NCBI RefSeq assembly: GCF_026343185.1
Contig: NZ_JAPEMA010000001.1
Span: forward strand, 4,464,001-4,528,000
Source: Streptomyces sp. NBC_00091
Lineage (GTDB): Bacteria; Actinomycetota; Actinomycetes; Streptomycetales; Streptomycetaceae
Reading direction: 5' to 3'
DNA: 64,000 nucleotides
Below are positions 15,228-26,000 of the stretch, one piece after another; position 1 is the stretch's first letter, and each line of letters begins with the position of its first letter. A model generated the notes under the pieces. The model had not been told where the DNA came from. It saw only the letters and a list, made by a program, of their open reading frames with translations, and did not search any database. Position numbers and translations under genes: made by a program.

Positions 15228-16271
15228 CTAGCCGCGCGGGGCGGCTTCGGTGGTGGTGACGCGGGGGAGGGCGTAGGGGTGCTGGGCGGTCAGCCAGGCG
15301 ATCAGCTGCTCGCGGACCGCGCAGCGCAGGGTCCACACGTCGTCGGCGTCCTTCGCGGTGACCACCGCGCGTACCACGATGGTGTGCGGGGTGGTGTCCG
15401 TGACGGCCAGGCTGCCGGTGCGGCCGTCCCATTCGGGGATGTCCTTGAGGAGTTCCGCGAGCTTGTCCCGCATGAGGGCGATCGGCGCCGAGTGGTCCAG
15501 GTGCCAGAAGACCGTGCCGGTCATCTGGGCGCCCCCGCGCGACCAGTTCTCGTACGGCTTGCTGGTGAAGTACGAGACGGGCATCGTGATCCGGCGCTCG
15601 TCCCAGGTGCGGACCACCAGGAAGGTCAGGGTGATCTCCTCGACCTTGCCCCACTCCTTGTCCACGACCACGGTGTCCCCGATGCGCACGGTGTCGCCGA
15701 AGGCGATCTGCAGTCCGGCGAAGAGGTTGCCGAGGGAGGCCTGCGCGGCGATGCCGGCCACGATGCCGAGGACCCCGGCGGAGGCCAGCATCGAGGCGCC
15801 GACCGTGCGCATCGGCGGGAAGGTCAGCAGCATCGCGGCGGCGGCGACCACCACGGCCAGGGCGGTGAGCACCCGCTGGATCAGGGTGACCTGGGTGCGG
15901 ACCCGGCGCACCCGGGCCTCGTCGGGGTGGTCGGCGGCGTAGCGGGCGTAGGTCGCCTCGACGACGGCCGCCGCGATGCCGACGAGCAGCCAGGCCGTCG
16001 AGGCGATCTGGACCAGGGTCAGGGCGTGGCCCACGGCGGCCGAGTGGGCCGGGAGGATGCCCGCCGGCCGGTAGGCGGCCTGGAGCGCCGCCGTACCGAG
16101 GACGAGCCGGAAGGGCAGGCCGCAGCGGCGCAGCAGGCCCCACAGCGGGGTTTCGGTGTGCCGGGCGTCGGCCTTGCGCAGCAGCAGGTCGAGCAGCCAC
16201 CCGGCGAGCAGGGTGAGGACCAGTACGGCGCAGACGACCGTGACGGGACGCAGGACGTTCTCCATCTCCAT
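15228..16271 (-). CDS. Mechanosensitive ion channel (MscS family)
   Basis: A 347-residue protein. There are four hydrophobic segments in the N-terminal half, then the MscS pore helix and beta domain: VLGIVAGIAAQASLGNLFAG leads into FGDTVRIGDTVVVD and the KVEEITLTFLVVRTWDERRI region. The open frame extends further upstream, but ATG 16271 (MEMENVL) is the first start giving a normal N-terminus. MscS channels release solutes upon hypo-osmotic shock. Confidence 0.92.
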   Translation of the reverse strand: MEMENVLRPVTVVCAVLVLTLLAGWLLDLLLRKADARHTETPLWGLLRRCGLPFRLVLGTAALQAAYRPAGILPAHSAAVGHALTLVQIASTAWLLVGIAAAVVEATYARYAADHPDEARVRRVRTQVTLIQRVLTALAVVVAAAAMLLTFPPMRTVGASMLASAGVLGIVAGIAAQASLGNLFAGLQIAFGDTVRIGDTVVVDKEWGKVEEITLTFLVVRTWDERRITMPVSYFTSKPYENWSRGGAQMTGTVFWHLDHSAPIALMRDKLAELLKDIPEWDGRTGSLAVTDTTPHTIVVRAVVTAKDADDVWTLRCAVREQLIAWLTAQHPYALPRVTTTEAAPRG

Positions 16272-16338
16272 GCTGGAGAACGTATCCACGGGGCGCCCCC
16301 GGACTCCTCCTTTCCCGCCGAATGGCACGATGGAAGGC

Positions 16339-16908
16339 ATGAACATCATGCTCTTCCACTCGACGTACGGGCTGCGGCCCGCGGTGCACGCGGCGGCCGA
16401 CCGGCTGCGTGCGGCCGGGCACCGGGTCCAGGTGCCGGACCTCTTCGAGGGCCGTACGTTCGCGACGTTCGAGGAGGGCGCCGCCCACCAGGAGGAGGTG
16501 GGCCGCGAAGAGCTGCTCAAGCGGGCGGTGCTGGCCTCGGCCCCCTTCTCCGACGAGGGCCTGGTGTACGCCGGCTTCTCCTTCGGCGGCTCCGTCGCGC
16601 AGCACCTGGCGCTGGCCGACGACAAGGCGCGCGGCCTGCTGCTCCTGCACGGCACGGCGGACCTGGAGGAGGACGCCTCGGCCGACGAGCTGCCGGTGCA
16701 GCTGCACATCGCGGACCCGGACCCGTACGAGACGCACGACTGGCTGACGTCCTGGTACCTGCGGATGCGGCGGGCCGGGGCGGACGTGGAGGTCCACAGC
16801 TACCCGGGCGCCGGGCACCTGTTCACGGACCCGGGTCTGGAGGACTACGACGCCGAGGCCGCCGAGGAGGCCTGGAAGGTCGCGCTGGCCTTCCTCGACA
16901 CCCTGTGA
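16339..16908 (+). CDS. Dienelactone hydrolase family protein
   Basis: A 189-residue alpha/beta hydrolase. The nucleophile elbow is GFSFGGSVAQH (serine, where classical dienelactone hydrolase has cysteine). The Asp lies around IADPDPYETHD, and the catalytic His is in GAGHLFTDPG. ATG 16339 begins directly at the first beta strand (MNIMLFHST); an ATG at 16330 is possible. Substrate unknown. It converges with the metalloprotease gene across a perfect hairpin. Confidence 0.85.
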   Translation: MNIMLFHSTYGLRPAVHAAADRLRAAGHRVQVPDLFEGRTFATFEEGAAHQEEVGREELLKRAVLASAPFSDEGLVYAGFSFGGSVAQHLALADDKARGLLLLHGTADLEEDASADELPVQLHIADPDPYETHDWLTSWYLRMRRAGADVEVHSYPGAGHLFTDPGLEDYDAEAAEEAWKVALAFLDTL

Positions 16909-16919
16909 CGTGAAAAGGG

Positions 16920-16953
16920 CACTGCCCCCGGCGCCGGAGCGCCGGGGGCAGTG
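16920..16953. terminator. Bidirectional terminator hairpin
   Basis: A perfect 15-bp stem CACTGCCCCCGGCGC/GCGCCGGGGGCAGTG with a 4-nt loop, placed between two convergent stop codons. Confidence 0.9.
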
Positions 16954-16976
16954 TCTTGGTACGGGGAGCCGGGGGA

Positions 16977-17972
16977 TCAGCCGCGGTAGGCCGTCCACAT
17001 GCTCTTCATGCGCGAGACCTGGCCCGCGGAGAACTGGTACATGCAGGAGTCGTACGTGTAGTCCATGAAGTTGTGGATCGGGTCGACGCCCGCCTTGCTG
17101 GCGCAGGAGTCGCGGCCGGTCGGGCACTCGTAGGCCGGGCTCTTCTCGGCCGGGGTGTCGGAGACGGAGTCGCCGCTGCCCGTGCAGCCGCCCTGGAAGG
17201 TGTGGTAGAGGCCCATCCAGTGGCCGACCTCGTGGGTGGCGGTGTCGCCCTCGTTGTAGTTGGCGGCGGAGCCGCCCGGCAGCGAGGTGTTGAGGAGGAC
17301 CACGCCGTCCATCTTGGGCTGGGAGGCGTAGGAGCTCGGGAAGGTCGCCCAGCCGAGCAGGCCGCCGCCGAGGTTGGCCGTGTAGATGTTGAGCGCGTTC
17401 TTGTCGCCCTTGCGCAGGGCGTTCTTCATGTCCTTCTCGGCCTGGCTGCCGCTGGAGACGTTGTACCAGGCGGCGTTGTCCGTGTAGTCGGTTCCGGCCA
17501 GGGAGAACTGGAAGCCGGAGTCGGTGTTGCCGGTGCCCTGGCCGCTGTAGGCGGCGTTGAGGACGTTGAGCTGGTTGCTGATGTCCGTGGCGGTCAGGTT
17601 TCCGGCGGTGCCGGAGGTGATGACGTGGACGTACACCGGGATGGTGGTGGCGGTGGCCGCGGCGCCGACGCCGTAGACCTGCTGCGGGGACAGCTGGATC
17701 TGGCCGAGCTTCTTCTTCAGGTCGGCGTCCATGGCCTTGACCTGGGCCTCGGTGACCTCGTTGGGCTCGGCCGCGTGGTCGTCCTTGGGGCGGGACACGC
17801 GGGCGTTGGCAGGGGCGTCGCCCTGCTCGACACAGGCCTCGGCGTCGGTCTGGGAGGCGGCTGCGACCGTGGTGGGGGCGGTCAGCGGGGCGAAGGCCAG
17901 GGTGGAGGCGAGGACGGCCGTGCCCATGAGGCGGCGGCGGAGAAGGGGGGATATGCGGGCAACAGCGCGCAC
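16977..17972 (-). CDS. Secreted zinc metalloprotease, M43 (pappalysin-like) family
   Basis: A 331-residue protein with a basic N-terminus ([18 protein letters not shown]) and hydrophobic signal peptide cleaved near AAA-SQT. The mature enzyme carries [11 protein letters not shown] (metzincin HExxHxxGxxH) and a later Met-turn [13 protein letters not shown]. Four to five Cys residues in the C-terminal half probably form disulphides. The GTG at 17972 with GAGGAG upstream is preferred over an upstream ATG. It is exported; the natural substrate is unknown. Confidence 0.88.
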   Translation of the reverse strand: MRAVARISPLLRRRLMGTAVLASTLAFAPLTAPTTVAAASQTDAEACVEQGDAPANARVSRPKDDHAAEPNEVTEAQVKAMDADLKKKLGQIQLSPQQVYGVGAAATATTIPVYVHVITSGTAGNLTATDISNQLNVLNAAYSGQGTGNTDSGFQFSLAGTDYTDNAAWYNVSSGSQAEKDMKNALRKGDKNALNIYTANLGGGLLGWATFPSSYASQPKMDGVVLLNTSLPGGSAANYNEGDTATHEVGHWMGLYHTFQGGCTGSGDSVSDTPAEKSPAYECPTGRDSCASKAGVDPIHNFMDYTYDSCMYQFSAGQVSRMKSMWTAYRG

Positions 17973-18101
17973 GTTGACTCCTCGGCAAGCGTGGTGGGGG
18001 GTGAGGGATTTCCTCACGCTGGCCGGAAGTTTATGTGTGCATGTCATTCAGTTGGCAAGTACCCGGAGGTTAAAGATTTGTTGCCTGTGTGGCGGATGGG
18101 A

Positions 18102-18121
18102 CTCCTGGTCTGCACCAGGAG
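18102..18121. terminator. Hairpin downstream of phoD
   Basis: CTCCTGGT-ctgc-ACCAGGAG, 30 nt downstream of the phoD stop on the minus strand. Confidence 0.65.
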
Positions 18122-18150
18122 CCCCCTTCCACAGGAGATTTGACGAAGGG

Positions 18151-19800
18151 TCAGCGGACCGGGTCGTAGGTCCGTTCCACCTTCTGGGTGCCGTTCAGGG
18201 TGCGGTACGAGCGGGCCCAGGAGGAGCTCGCGTCCTGCCGCCGCTTGTCCGAAACCACGTAGTAGTCCATCTGTGAACGCTCGGCCGTCACGTCCAGCAC
18301 GCCGTAGCCGTGCGAGTCCATGTCGAGCCACTTCACGTGCCAGTTCGCCGCCTTGATGGCGCCCTCCGCCACCACCGAGAGGGTGTGCGGGGCCACGTGG
18401 AGCATGTCGTCGATGTTGTCGGAGGTCACCGAGGTCACCACGAACTCGGTGGCCGCCGTCCCCGAGCCCGGGTACGTCGCCATGTTGACCGGGACGTCGT
18501 TCGCCCACGCCATGTGGATGTCGCCGGTCAGGAACACCGTGTTCTTGATGTTCCGGTCCTTCAAGTGGCCCAGGAGTTCCTTGCGGTCGTCCGTATAGCC
18601 GTCCCACTGATCCACATTGATCGCGATTCCGCCCTCGGGCAGGCCCAGCAGGTGCGCGAGCGGCTTCAGCAGGTGCGCGGGCAGCGAGGCGAAGGCCACC
18701 GGCGAGATCATCACCGAGGTGCCGACCAGCTTCCAGGTCGCGTTCGAGGCCGCCAGGCCGGACTTGAGCCAGTCCAGCTGGGCGCGCCCGGTGATGCTGC
18801 GCTCCGGGTCGTCCACCGAGCCGCTGCCGAGTTTGGCCTGCTCCGAGCGGAAGGAGCGCAGGTCCAGCAGGTGCAGGTCGGCGAGGGTGCCGAACTGCAG
18901 CCGCCGGTACACGGTGCCCGCGATGGAGGGGCGTACGGGCATCCACTCGAAGTACGCCTGCTTGGCGGCGGCCGCGCGGGCCGCCCACTCGCCCTCGGCG
19001 CCCGGGGTGTGGTTCCCGGCGCCGTCGGACCAGGTGTTGTCGGCGAACTCGTGGTCGTCCCAGATGGCGACGACCGGGTGCGCCGCGTGCAGGGCCTGGA
19101 GGTCCGTGTCCGTCTTGTACTTGCCGTGCCGGGTGCGGTAGTCGGCGAGCGAGACTATCTCGTGCTTCGGCTCGTGCTGGCGTACGACGTACTTCGCCTC
19201 GGGGTAACCGCCGGTCTGGTACTCGTAGATGTAGTCGCCCAGGTGCAGCACCGCGTGCAGGTCGGTGCGGGCGGCCAGGTGCCGGTACGCGGAGAAGTAG
19301 CCGGACTCCCAGTTGGCGCAGGAGACCACGCCGAAGCGCACGCCGGGCGTGGTCGTGCCGGCGGCCGGGGCGGTCAGGGTGCGGCCGGCCGGGGAGACGG
19401 CGGAGCCGGCGGTGAACCGGTACCAGTACGGGGTCTGCGGCCGAAGTCCGCGCACGTCCGCCTTGACCGTGTGGTCGGAGGCGGCGCTCGCGGTGACGGA
19501 GCCGCTCGCGACGAGGCGGGAGAAGGCCTTGTCCTCGGCCACCTCCCAGCCCACCGCGACGGCCGGGCCGAGGCCGGAGCCGGGTACCGCCTCGGGAGTC
19601 GGGGTGACGCGGGTCCACAGCAGGACCCCGTCGGGCAGCGGGTCGCCCGAGGCGACGCCGTGCAGGAAGGCGGGAGCGGTTTCGGCCGCGTGGGCCGCCG
19701 GGGCGCCCAGGGTGGTGATCGGCGCGAGTGCGGCCGTGGCCGCGGCGGCCAGAACGACCGTACGGCGGCGCGGGTGTGAAGGGGTGAGATGACTGGTCAC
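18151..19800 (-). CDS. phoD: Alkaline phosphatase D (PhoD), Tat-exported
   Basis: A 549-residue protein with a twin-arginine-type leader ([13 protein letters not shown]..., cleavage near AHA-AET). It is followed by a fibronectin-like N-terminal domain ([21 protein letters not shown]) and a PhoD metallophosphatase domain with [26 protein letters not shown] and LTGDIHMAW motifs. It hydrolyses phosphodiesters/monoesters outside the cell and belongs to the phosphate-starvation regulon in Streptomyces. I could not identify a clear PHO box upstream. Confidence 0.95.
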   Translation of the reverse strand: MTSHLTPSHPRRRTVVLAAAATAALAPITTLGAPAAHAAETAPAFLHGVASGDPLPDGVLLWTRVTPTPEAVPGSGLGPAVAVGWEVAEDKAFSRLVASGSVTASAASDHTVKADVRGLRPQTPYWYRFTAGSAVSPAGRTLTAPAAGTTTPGVRFGVVSCANWESGYFSAYRHLAARTDLHAVLHLGDYIYEYQTGGYPEAKYVVRQHEPKHEIVSLADYRTRHGKYKTDTDLQALHAAHPVVAIWDDHEFADNTWSDGAGNHTPGAEGEWAARAAAAKQAYFEWMPVRPSIAGTVYRRLQFGTLADLHLLDLRSFRSEQAKLGSGSVDDPERSITGRAQLDWLKSGLAASNATWKLVGTSVMISPVAFASLPAHLLKPLAHLLGLPEGGIAINVDQWDGYTDDRKELLGHLKDRNIKNTVFLTGDIHMAWANDVPVNMATYPGSGTAATEFVVTSVTSDNIDDMLHVAPHTLSVVAEGAIKAANWHVKWLDMDSHGYGVLDVTAERSQMDYYVVSDKRRQDASSSWARSYRTLNGTQKVERTYDPVR

Positions 19801-19852
19801 GGGCGATCATATTACTGATCGGTATGTGGCTGGGAACAGCCTCGAAATGACA

Positions 19853-19887
19853 ACGGGCGGGCGAACTCTGAGAGTTCGCCCGCCCGT
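19853..19887. terminator. Terminator hairpin after DsbA-like gene
   Basis: A 17-bp perfect stem, ACGGGCGGGCGAACTCT pairing with AGAGTTCGCCCGCCCGT, lies between the DsbA-like stop (19917) and the phoD start. Confidence 0.88.
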
Positions 19888-19916
19888 CGCGGCGGTTTCG
19901 GTCCGGTGTGTCCGGA

Positions 19917-20711
19917 TCAGCCCGCCAGGGCCTTGTCGATGGCCGCGGTGAACGCCGCCGGCGTCGCCGGGGTGTCGATCTTCTTGCCGTCCATCTTCAG
20001 CGTCGGAGTGCCCGTCACCCCGGACTTGTTGAAGGCCTTCGACATGTCCATCGCCCACCGGTCGTAGGTGCCGTCCTGGACGGCCTTCTTGAACTCGGCG
20101 TTCTCCTTCAGGGCGGGGACCGTGTCCGCGACCTTCAGCAGGTAGTCGTCCTTGGCGAAGCTGTCGACGGTCTCCTCGGGGTGCAGCTCCTTCGAGTAGA
20201 GCGCGCCCTTGTAGTCGAGGAAGGCCTGCGGGCTCACGTTCAGCGCCGCGCCCAGCGCGCTCAGGGCGTTCTTGGAACCCTCGCCCTTGACCCCGTTGTC
20301 GATGAAGGTCGCGCCGAAGTACTGGAGCTTGTACTTGCCCGCGTCCACGTCCTTCTTGACCTGCTCGCCGACCGACTGCTCGAAGGAGGCGCAGGCCGGG
20401 CAGCGCGAGTCCTCGTACAGCTCCAGGGTCTTCTTCGCCTCGGGCTTGCCGATGACCACGGTCAGGCCGTCCTCGCCCGTGGTGTTCTTCGGCTTGACCA
20501 GTTCGGCCTCGGCGGCCTTGTCCCAGTAGCCGGGCTGGTTGGCCTGCACGACCGCGTAGCCGACGCCGCCGGCCAGCGCCAGGACGGCGACGACCGTGCC
20601 GGCCACGATCAGCTGGCGGCGGGTCTTGTCCTTCTTCGCCTGCCGCTCGCGCTCGATGCGCAGCTTCTCGCGGGCGGCGGCCTTGTTCTGCTGGTTGTTG
20701 CGTGCACTCAT
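19917..20711 (-). CDS. DsbA-like thioredoxin-fold membrane protein
   Basis: A 264-residue protein with a highly charged cytoplasmic N-terminus (residues 1-33), one transmembrane helix (about 34-56) and an extracytoplasmic thioredoxin_4/DsbA domain. The active site is SRCPACASF (CPAC), and the cis-Pro region is GVTGTPTL. It is expected to act in oxidative folding or thiol reduction outside the membrane. A paralogue with the same plan lies at 49853-50848. A polytopic membrane gene lies upstream on the same strand. Confidence 0.9.
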   Translation of the reverse strand: MSARNNQQNKAAAREKLRIERERQAKKDKTRRQLIVAGTVVAVLALAGGVGYAVVQANQPGYWDKAAEAELVKPKNTTGEDGLTVVIGKPEAKKTLELYEDSRCPACASFEQSVGEQVKKDVDAGKYKLQYFGATFIDNGVKGEGSKNALSALGAALNVSPQAFLDYKGALYSKELHPEETVDSFAKDDYLLKVADTVPALKENAEFKKAVQDGTYDRWAMDMSKAFNKSGVTGTPTLKMDGKKIDTPATPAAFTAAIDKALAG

Positions 20712-20760
20712 GGTGATCTCCGTGGGACGGGGAGGGACGAGGGGGGACCGCGTACGTGTC

Positions 20761-21450
20761 TCAGGCGCTCGCGAGCGCCGTACGTACGGGAGGCCCCCGC
20801 CGGCCCACGGAATGCGCGGGGAAGCGGGTACGGGCCACCGCGCCGGGGACGACCGGGCGCAGCGCCCGCCCGGCCCGCCCGGGGACCGCCGCCACCGAGG
20901 CCACCGCCAGCAGCAGCGGCCGGAACGCGAAGGCGGCGACCGCCCGCAGCAGCCGGGCCAGGGCCCGCTCGCCGTGCCGCAGCCAGGCAGCGGCCAGCAG
21001 CCCGACGGTGACGTGCGCGCCGAGCAGCAGCCAGGGCGTCAACGGCCCGGGCGAGGCCAGCAGCGCCGCCGGATCCCCGGCGGGCCCGGCCACCTCGGTC
21101 AGCGGCCCGCCCACCGGGGCCCCGCCGCACAGCTCGTCCAGGCCCAGCGCGCGCAGCGGCCCGGAGACCGGCCCGCCCGCCGGGCCGTAGCAGAGGTGCT
21201 GCCCGGCGGTGAAGACGGTGTCGGCCGCCAGCTCCAGCGGTACCAGCAGCCCGGCGATCGGGCCGAAGCCGCGCTCCCGGCCGGCCAGGGCGTAGGCGAT
21301 CGCGAAGACCCCGGCGAAGGCGCCGGCGACCAGCGCGGGCGGCAGCGGGACCCGGGACATGAGCACGTGGGAGCCGGCCGAGAGCAGCACGACGAGCGCG
21401 CTGAACAGCGCGGCCCGCAGCCCCCGGATCCTCACCCCTGATATGTCCAT
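20761..21450 (-). CDS. Polytopic membrane protein of unknown function
   Basis: A 229-residue, Ala/Leu/Pro-rich protein with about five hydrophobic segments (near residues 12-28, 33-52, 58-80, 120-140 and 150-180) and a basic C-terminal tail. ATG 21450 (MDISGVRIRG) is preferred to an upstream GTG because the added residues are not membrane-like. It lies 49 bp before the DsbA-like gene on the same strand. I do not recognise a family with confidence. Confidence 0.7.
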   Translation of the reverse strand: MDISGVRIRGLRAALFSALVVLLSAGSHVLMSRVPLPPALVAGAFAGVFAIAYALAGRERGFGPIAGLLVPLELAADTVFTAGQHLCYGPAGGPVSGPLRALGLDELCGGAPVGGPLTEVAGPAGDPAALLASPGPLTPWLLLGAHVTVGLLAAAWLRHGERALARLLRAVAAFAFRPLLLAVASVAAVPGRAGRALRPVVPGAVARTRFPAHSVGRRGPPVRTALASA

Positions 21451-21583
21451 CGTCGCGAGTTTGCCATGGCTTTCTGTGAGAGAGGGCGGGAGGGGTGTCT
21501 TGTCGGCCAGGCGGCCCACGGGCGGCCGGGTCCGGGCCCGCAGGGCCCGGGGCGCCCCCTCACGGCTCCCGGACCCGGAGGGC

Positions 21584-22909
21584 CTACGGCATGATCCGGC
21601 CGTTGCGGAAGAGGTCCACGAAGATCTGGTGGTCGGCGCGCGCCCGGGCCCCGTACGCGTGGGCGAAGTCGACCAGCAGCTCGGGGAAGCCCTCCTCGTC
21701 GGCGGCGATCACCGCGTCGATGGCCCGCTCGGTGGAGAACGGCACCAGGGACTGCCCGCTCTCGGCCTCGTCCGCCGACGCGTGCATGGTGGCCGTGGCC
21801 CGGCCCAGGTCCGCGACCACCGCCGCGATCTCCTCCGGGTCGTCCAGGTCCGACCAGTCCAGGTCCACCGCGTACGGGGAGACCTCCGCCACCAGCTGCC
21901 CGGAGCCGTCCAGCTCCGTCCAGCCCAGCCAGGGGTCGGCGTGCGCCTGGAGGGCCCGCTGGGAGATCACCGTGCGGTGCCCCTCGTGCTGGAAGTACTC
22001 CCGGACCGCCCGGTCGGTGATGTGCCGGGACACGGCCGGGGTCTGCGCCTGCTTGAGGTAGATCACGACGTCGTTCTCCAGGGCGTCGCTGTGGCCCTCG
22101 AGCAGGATGTTGTAGGAGGGCAGGCCCGCCGAGCCGATGCCCACGCCCCGGCGGCCCACCACGTCCTTGACCCGGTAGGAGTCCGGCCGGACCAGGGACT
22201 CCTCCGGCAGGGTCTCCAGGTACCCGTCGAACGCGGCCAGCACCTTGTACCGGGTGGCCGCGTCCAGCTCGATCGCCCCGCCACCCGAGGTGAAGCGGCG
22301 CTCGTGGTCGCGGATCTCGGTCATCGAGTCCAGCAGGGAGAAACGGGTGCGCGAGCGGGCGTCGCGCAGGGCCTCCAGCAGCGGGCCCTCGGCGGTGTCC
22401 AGGGTGAAGGAGGGCACCTCTTCGTATTTGGCGCCGGCCGCGAGCTGGTGCACGCGCTCCCGGTAGGCCACCGCGTAGGTCCGTACGAGCCCGCTGATCT
22501 GCTCGTCGCTGAGCGCCTTGGTGTAGCCGATCAGCGCGACCGAGGCGGCGAAGCGCTTGAGGTCCCAGGTGAAGGGGCCGACGTAGGCCTCGTCGAAGTC
22601 GTTCACGTTGAAGACCAGCCGGCCGTTGGCGTCCATGTACGTGCCGAAGTTCTCGGCGTGCAGATCGCCGTGGATCCACACCCGGCCCGTCCGGTCGTCC
22701 AGGTAGGGGCCGCCGTGCCGCTCGCGCTCCAGGTCGGCGTAGAAGAGGCAGGCCGTGCCCCGGTAGAACGCGAAGGCCGAGGCCGCCATCTTGCGGAATT
22801 TGACCTGGAAGGCGGCGGGGTCGGCGGCGAGCAGCTCACCGAATGCGGTGTCGAACACATCGAGTATCTGCTCGGCGCGCTGCTCGTCGGTCGTCTCGGG
22901 AACCGCCAT
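21584..22909 (-). CDS. DUF2252 family protein (kinase-like fold)
   Basis: A 441-residue protein with the DUF2252 signature WIHGDLHAENFGTY followed by NDFDEAYVGPFTWDLKR. This recalls the catalytic and metal-binding loops of aminoglycoside-phosphotransferase-like kinases. The ATG at 22909 has GGAGG eight bases upstream. It is divergent from dnaE. Function unproven; phosphotransferase activity is an inference from fold similarity. Confidence 0.88.
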   Translation of the reverse strand: MAVPETTDEQRAEQILDVFDTAFGELLAADPAAFQVKFRKMAASAFAFYRGTACLFYADLERERHGGPYLDDRTGRVWIHGDLHAENFGTYMDANGRLVFNVNDFDEAYVGPFTWDLKRFAASVALIGYTKALSDEQISGLVRTYAVAYRERVHQLAAGAKYEEVPSFTLDTAEGPLLEALRDARSRTRFSLLDSMTEIRDHERRFTSGGGAIELDAATRYKVLAAFDGYLETLPEESLVRPDSYRVKDVVGRRGVGIGSAGLPSYNILLEGHSDALENDVVIYLKQAQTPAVSRHITDRAVREYFQHEGHRTVISQRALQAHADPWLGWTELDGSGQLVAEVSPYAVDLDWSDLDDPEEIAAVVADLGRATATMHASADEAESGQSLVPFSTERAIDAVIAADEEGFPELLVDFAHAYGARARADHQIFVDLFRNGRIMP

Positions 22910-23078
22910 GGCGGATGCCTCCTGGTGCACGGGGTGGTACAGCTTCTGACCGACTGGACGTCGGGCTGGTGTTCCTGGTTCTGCAACGCCCGACCGTACC
23001 GGTCGGTGCCCGTCTTCTGTCACTGGTGGGACGTAGGATTCAAAGCTGCCGCCCCTCTCTCCCCCGGAGGCCCCCACC

Positions 23079-26000
23079 GTGACCAAGACGCCGTTCACGC
23101 ACCTGCACGTCCACACCCAGTACTCGCTGCTGGACGGTGCCGCGCGGCTGAAGGACATGTTCAACGCGTGCAATGAGATGGGCATGACGCACATCGCCAT
23201 GTCCGACCACGGCAACCTGCACGGCGCCTACGACTTCTTCCATTCGGCGAAGAAGGCCGGGGTGACCCCGATCATCGGCATCGAGGCGTACGTCGCCCCC
23301 GAGTCCCGGCGCAACAAGCGCCGCATCCAGTGGGGCCAGCCCCACCAGAAGCGGGACGACGTCTCCGGCTCCGGCGGTTACACGCACAAGACGATCTGGG
23401 CGGCGAACGCCACCGGCCTGCACAACCTCTTCCGGCTGTCCTCCGACGCGTACGCCGAGGGCTGGCTCACGAAGTGGCCGCGCATGGACAAGGAGACCAT
23501 CAGCAAGTGGTCGGAGGGCCTGATCGCCTCCACCGGCTGCCCCTCCGGCGAGCTCCAGACGCGCCTTCGCCTCGGCCAGTTCGACGAGGCCCTGAAGTCG
23601 GCCTCCGAGTACCAGGACATCTTCGGCAAGGAGCGGTACTTCCTGGAGCTGATGGACCACGGCATCGAGATCGAGCGCCGGGTCCGCGACGGGCTGCTGG
23701 AGATCGGCAAGAAGCTCGGCATCCCGCCGCTGGTGACGAACGACTCGCACTACACCTACGCGAGCGAGGCCGGCGCCCACGACGCCCTGCTCTGCATCCA
23801 GACCGGCAAGAACCTCTCGGACCCGGACCGCTTCCGCTTCGACGGCTCCGGCTACTACCTGAAGTCGACCGACGAGATGTACGCGATCGACTCCTCGGAC
23901 GCCTGGCAGGAGGGCTGCGCCAACACGAAGCTGGTCGCGGAGCAGGTCGACACCGAGGGCATGTTCGGCTTCCGGAACCTGATGCCGAAGTTCGACATCC
24001 CGGACGGCTACACCGAGGTCACCTGGTTCCGCGAGGAAACCATGCGCGGCATGAACCGCCGCTACCCCGGAGGCATCCCGGACGACCGGATGAAGCAGGC
24101 CGAGTACGAGATGGACACGATCATCTCGATGGGCTTCCCCGGCTACTTCCTCGTGGTCGCCGACTTCATCATGTGGGCCAAGAACCAGGGCATCGCGGTG
24201 GGCCCGGGCCGCGGCTCCGCGGCCGGCTCGATCGTCGCGTACGCCATGGGCATCACCGACCTCGACCCGATCACCCACGGTCTGATCTTCGAGCGCTTCC
24301 TGAACCCCGAGCGCGTCTCCATGCCCGATGTCGACATCGACTTCGACGAGCGCAGGCGCGTCGAGGTGATCCGGTACGTGACCGAGAAGTACGGCGCCGA
24401 CAAGGTCGCCATGATCGGTACCTACGGCACCATCAAGGCCAAGAACGCGATCAAGGACTCCGCGCGCGTCCTGGGCTACCCCTACGCCATGGGCGACCGG
24501 CTCACCAAGGCCATGCCCGCCGACGTCCTCGGCAAGGGCATCCCGCTCTCCGGCATCCTCGACCCCTCGCACCCCCGCTACAGCGAGGCCGGCGAGATCC
24601 GCGGGATGTACGAGAACGAGCCCGACGTGAAGAAGGTCATCGACACCGCCCGCGGCGTCGAGGGCCTGGTCCGCCAGATGGGCGTGCACGCCGCAGGCGT
24701 GATCATGTCCAGCGAGACGATCACCGACCACGTACCGGTCTGGGTCCGGCACACCGACCAGGTGACCATCACCCAGTGGGACTACCCGAGCTGCGAGTCG
24801 CTCGGCCTGCTGAAGATGGACTTCCTCGGCCTGCGCAACCTCACGATCATGGACGACGCCGTCAAGATGGTGAAGGCCAACAAGGGGATCGACATCGATC
24901 TCCTGGCCCTCCCGCTCGACGACCCCAAGACCTTCGAACTGCTCGGCCGCGGCGACACCCTCGGCGTCTTCCAGTTCGACGGCGGGCCCATGCGCTCCCT
25001 GCTGCGCCTGATGAAGCCCGACAACTTCGAAGACATCTCCGCCGTGTCCGCGCTCTACCGCCCGGGCCCGATGGGCATGAACTCGCACACGAACTACGCC
25101 CTGCGCAAGAACAAGCAGCAGGAGATCACCCCGATCCACCCGGATCTGGAGAAGCCCCTCGAAGAGGTGCTCGCGGTCACCTACGGCCTGATCGTGTACC
25201 AGGAGCAGGTGCAGAAGGCCGCCCAGATCATCGCCGGCTACTCGCTCGGCGAGGCCGACATCCTGCGCCGCGTGATGGGCAAGAAGAAGCCCGAGGAGCT
25301 GGCGAAGAACTTCACCATCTTCCAGGAGGGCGCCCGCAAGAACGGGTACACCGACCAGGCCATCCAGGCCCTGTGGGACGTCCTGGTCCCCTTCGCCGGC
25401 TACGCCTTCAACAAGGCCCACTCGGCCGCCTACGGCCTGGTCTCCTACTGGACCGCCTACCTCAAGGCGAACTTCCCGGCCGAGTACATGGCCGGCCTGC
25501 TCACCTCGGTCAAGGACGACAAGGACAAGTCCGCGATCTACCTGAACGAGTGCCGCCGCATGGGCATCAAGGTGCTCCCGCCGAACGTCAACGAGTCCGA
25601 GCCGAACTTCGCCGCCCAGGGCGACGACGTGATCCTCTTCGGCCTCACCGCCGTCCGCAACGTCGGCCAGAACGTGGTCGAGTCGATCATCAAGACCAGG
25701 AAGGCCAAGGGGAAGTACTCCACCTTCCCCGACTTCCTGGACAAGGTCGAGGCCGTCGTCTGCAACAAGCGCACCGTCGAGTCCCTGATCAAGGCCGGCG
25801 CCTTCGACGAGATGGGCCACACCCGCAAGGGCCTGGTCGCCCACCACGAGCCGATGATCGACAACGTGGTCGCCGTGAAGCGCAAGGAGGCCGAGGGACA
25901 GTTCGACCTCTTCGGCGGAATGGGTGACGAGGGCGCGAGCGACGAACCCGGCTTCGGGCTCGACGTGGAGTTCTCCGACGTCGAGTGGGAGAAGTCCTAC

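Noticed and set aside
15088..17988. 966-codon minus-strand frame crossing four genes
   Set aside because: It spans several real genes in another phase and shows no coherent domain; an artefact of few stop codons.
19801..19850. PHO box upstream of phoD
   Set aside because: I looked for GTTCACC-type direct repeats and found none that fit convincingly.
22990..23006. CCGACC-n5-GGTCGG palindrome between DUF2252 gene and dnaE as operator
   Set aside because: GC-rich 6-bp arms are common by chance in this DNA and no known site matches.
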